This document shows, piece after piece, positions 3,754-5,801 of a stretch of 5,801 nt of DNA. The stretch spans positions 1-5,801 of the forward strand of contig JAJPKG010000143.1 in assembly GCA_021323815.1 (NCBI GenBank), read 5' to 3'. The position numbers and the translations under genes were made by a program. The first letter of the stretch is position 1, and each line of letters starts with the position of its first letter. A model generated the notes under the pieces. The model saw only the letters and a list, made by a program, of their open reading frames with translations, did not search any database and had not been told where the DNA came from. This DNA comes from Pseudomonadota bacterium. Its GTDB lineage: Bacteria > Chloroflexota > Ktedonobacteria > Ktedonobacterales > JACDGC01.

Positions 3754-5801
3754 ATGCCCAAACCCAACGATCAGAATCGCGATTCCACGAAACCCAGCGG
3801 TGCCGCGCGCCGCGCCATCGATCCAGAGATCATGGCAGCAATGATCGACCAGATTCCGGTGATCGCCGCCAACCTGCGAACAGCGCGCGACCGCGAGGGA
3901 ATGCAGGTGGCACTGGTGCCGATTACCGATCTGGCTGAGCCGGAGCAGGTGGGATTCGCCACCATGCTGGGCAATCAGCGCGGCGACAATGCCCTGGCAG
4001 CGGCGGATATTGCTGAGGCGCTGGCAGAGTTAGCCATCGACAAAGCGGCGGCGAAAGAGGCGCGGCGTTCGGTCATTCGCTTGCGCTCAGCCGGCGTGCG
4101 CCCCACCATCGCCGTGCCGCGCCCCGCCTTGCATGACGACACCGCCGAAAAACCGGGGGCCGCCGCGCCGGAATTTATCCAGGGCTGGGCCTCGCGCACG
4201 CGGGAAAAGAGCGAGGTGGTGCTGGGCCTGGCATGGACGCGCCCAAACCAGCCCGGCGACATTGACGGCTTCGTGATGACGCTGAACCTGTGGGAAGGGC
4301 GCATCCAGGACGCCCGCCACGTGGAGCCGATGACGCAGCGGCGCTTCGAGCGCGAGGTGCTTGCGCCCATCCGCGACGAGCAGCATTTCTCTTGGATGCA
4401 CATCACCTTGCCCCAGGCGCGCGCGCTCATCGAGGCCGCGCTGGATCAAGGCGCGTGGCGCAACACGCCGCCCGATCCGTCGTGGAACGAGATCAGCGCG
4501 GTCATCCGCAGGCGCATCCAGCGCGACGACGTGCAGGCGGATGATTCCGTCGAGCGGCTGCTGCTGGACCCCGAAGCCGAGGCCGAAGAGACGCTGGTGA
4601 ATTTTTGGGGATCGTGGAGCTTCGGCGATTACGCCCTGGCCTATGATCTGCTGGCCGACCGCAACGCCTTGCGCGAAAAGGAGACGCGCGCCGAGTTCAT
4701 CGCGCTACGCCGCAAGTGGCAGGATGAAGCGAAGCCGGCGCGCATTCAGATCGGCGCGATCACGCCCCAGGCGCAGGAACAGAGTGGCATCTGGCTGCCG
4801 GGCGCGTCCGCGGCCAACGCGAACCGCCGGAATTACGCGCTCTTTTGGTCGCTAGAATATCAAGAGACGCCCATCAGCGGGCAACTGAGCGAGATGCCGA
4901 TAGCAACGCTCATGAATCCTGACAGCCAGCGCCACTGGTTCTGGGTCAGCGTGTCCATGGAGCGCGATGCCATCCGGGGCGGATGGAAGCTGGCGCGCAT
5001 CCGCGACGAGGCGCTGGCGGCGCAGGCACAGCCGGTGGACGAATTGTTGCAGCGCAGCGACGCGCTGTGGCAAGAGGCCGAGGCGGGCGCGGCAGCGCAG
5101 CCCCAGAGCGAAGAGGTCGCACGCGAGGCGGCGCTGAAGGTGATCGCCCTGGCGCAAGAATCGCAAAGCCTGGGCGAGTGCGCGCTGATGCGCCTGCCCG
5201 CCGACCGCCAATTACACGAACGGCTGCACGACCACGCGGCGGAGATCGGCCTGTGGGATCGCGCGGCGGCGATCACGCATCGCATGCTGGCGCACTTCCA
5301 AGATACCGCGCGGCTGCAACGCGACCTGGCGCTGATGGATTATCGCAAGGCGCAATCGCTGGCGCAGGGTGACGACACCGAAGGCGCGCAGCGCTGGCTG
5401 GATTTCGCCCTGACCGCCGCGCGCAAGACGCTGGAACTGGACCGCAATGCTGAGTCCCTGACCCTGCTGGCCGAACTGCTGATGATGCGCGGCACGGACC
5501 TGGATGAAGCCGAAACGCTACTGCGCGAATCCATCCAGATGCAGCCGACCGTTGGCGCGTGGGCGGACTTGGGCGACATTTTGATGCAGCAACAGAACTA
5601 TACCCAGGCCGTGGAAGCCTTTGAGAACGCGCAAAAACTGGACCCGCAGTCGCCACAGATACGCTGGCGGCTAGGTCGCGCCCTGGAAGCGGTGGATCGC
5701 CAGCCTGAGGCGCGGCTGGTCTATGAAGACGCGCTGGCCGCCGATGAGAACGACGCGATGGCGCACGCGCTGCTGGGCAACATCCTCACCGAAGAAGGCG
5801 A
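3754..5801 (+). CDS. Large multidomain TPR protein with a probable NTF2-like domain (3' partial)
   Basis: Open from the ATG at 3754 to the window end (682 complete codons, no stop). An in-frame TAG at 3733 makes this the first ATG; purine-rich AGAAGAGAG lies about seven bases upstream. There is no signal peptide or membrane segment, so it is probably cytoplasmic. Residues 1-21 look disordered. Residues 22-115 are helical, ending in a basic AAAKEARRSVIRLRSAG. A second alpha/beta region spans about 140-275 (EVVLGLAWTRP, FVMTLNLWEGR). Residues 280-418 (VNFWGSWSFGDYALAYDLLA ... FWVSVSMERD ... GWKLARI) have the layout of an NTF2/SnoaL-like fold. From about 440 onward come helical pairs, with TPR units at about 565-599, 600-633 (GAWADLGDILMQQQNY, then AVEAFENAQKLDP) and 634-667, and another starting at the end. 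TPRs bind proteins, so a scaffold role is likely; no catalytic motif was seen. Codon use is strongly G/C-ending. TPR is confident, NTF2-like moderate, function unknown. Confidence 0.88.
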   Translation, partial: MPKPNDQNRDSTKPSGAARRAIDPEIMAAMIDQIPVIAANLRTARDREGMQVALVPITDLAEPEQVGFATMLGNQRGDNALAAADIAEALAELAIDKAAAKEARRSVIRLRSAGVRPTIAVPRPALHDDTAEKPGAAAPEFIQGWASRTREKSEVVLGLAWTRPNQPGDIDGFVMTLNLWEGRIQDARHVEPMTQRRFEREVLAPIRDEQHFSWMHITLPQARALIEAALDQGAWRNTPPDPSWNEISAVIRRRIQRDDVQADDSVERLLLDPEAEAEETLVNFWGSWSFGDYALAYDLLADRNALREKETRAEFIALRRKWQDEAKPARIQIGAITPQAQEQSGIWLPGASAANANRRNYALFWSLEYQETPISGQLSEMPIATLMNPDSQRHWFWVSVSMERDAIRGGWKLARIRDEALAAQAQPVDELLQRSDALWQEAEAGAAAQPQSEEVAREAALKVIALAQESQSLGECALMRLPADRQLHERLHDHAAEIGLWDRAAAITHRMLAHFQDTARLQRDLALMDYRKAQSLAQGDDTEGAQRWLDFALTAARKTLELDRNAESLTLLAELLMMRGTDLDEAETLLRESIQMQPTVGAWADLGDILMQQQNYTQAVEAFENAQKLDPQSPQIRWRLGRALEAVDRQPEARLVYEDALAADENDAMAHALLGNILTEEG

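Noticed and set aside
3975..5656. Several minus- and plus-strand open frames inside the TPR gene
   Set aside because: Low-complexity Arg/Ala/Ser-rich translations typical of alternate frames in GC-rich coding DNA; the continuous frame from 3754 has clear TPR units.
1..5801. CRISPR arrays, insertion sequences, tRNA or rRNA genes
   Set aside because: No regularly spaced repeats, transposase-like frames, terminal repeats with target duplications, or cloverleaf/rRNA-like sequence were seen on either strand.

Overview
The window looks like chromosomal DNA from a GC-rich, free-living bacterium. I favour the phylum Chloroflexota, with Ktedonobacteria or relatives as one possibility. This rests on three gene styles often seen together there: a long WD40 protein ending in a CxxANRNLTxxEW...C signature, a PadR regulator paired with a HAAS-type membrane protein, and a large TPR protein with no recognised enzymatic domain. 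The assignment is inference from protein style, not from a marker gene.

Layout. Positions 1-1401 (+) hold the C-terminal part of a WD40-type beta-propeller protein whose N-terminus lies outside the window. It converges on a three-gene block on the minus strand. Reading in the direction of transcription, that block is a PadR-family repressor (3495-3124), a HAAS-type four-helix membrane protein (3179-2535) overlapping it by 56 bases, and then, after a 182-base gap, a CheR-type methyltransferase (2352-1543). Divergent from padR, a large TPR protein with a probable NTF2-like middle domain starts at 3754 (+) and runs off the end of the window.

Control regions. The 258 bases between the padR and TPR-gene starts are the most informative noncoding stretch. 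They hold a good minus-strand promoter for padR (17-base spacer, TATACT -10 box). One perfect palindrome overlaps that -10 box, and a second lies just downstream with its centre 21 bases away. This fits autorepression by PadR at paired operators. A plus-strand extended -10 (TGCTATGAT) could serve the TPR gene. A perfect 26-base palindrome lies 32 bases upstream of cheR, where it could be an operator, a 5' UTR hairpin or a weak terminator of the PadR operon.

How the genes work together. PadR and the membrane protein form one transcription unit, a common stress- or envelope-responsive pair, but the expected ABC transporter is absent here. CheR probably methylates chemoreceptors whose genes are elsewhere. 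The WD40 and TPR proteins are probable protein-interaction scaffolds. I see no convincing mobile element, CRISPR array, tRNA or rRNA. Nothing proves a new multi-gene system. The best candidates for novelty are the undescribed architecture of the TPR protein and the unseen N-terminal effector or NTPase part of the WD40 protein.
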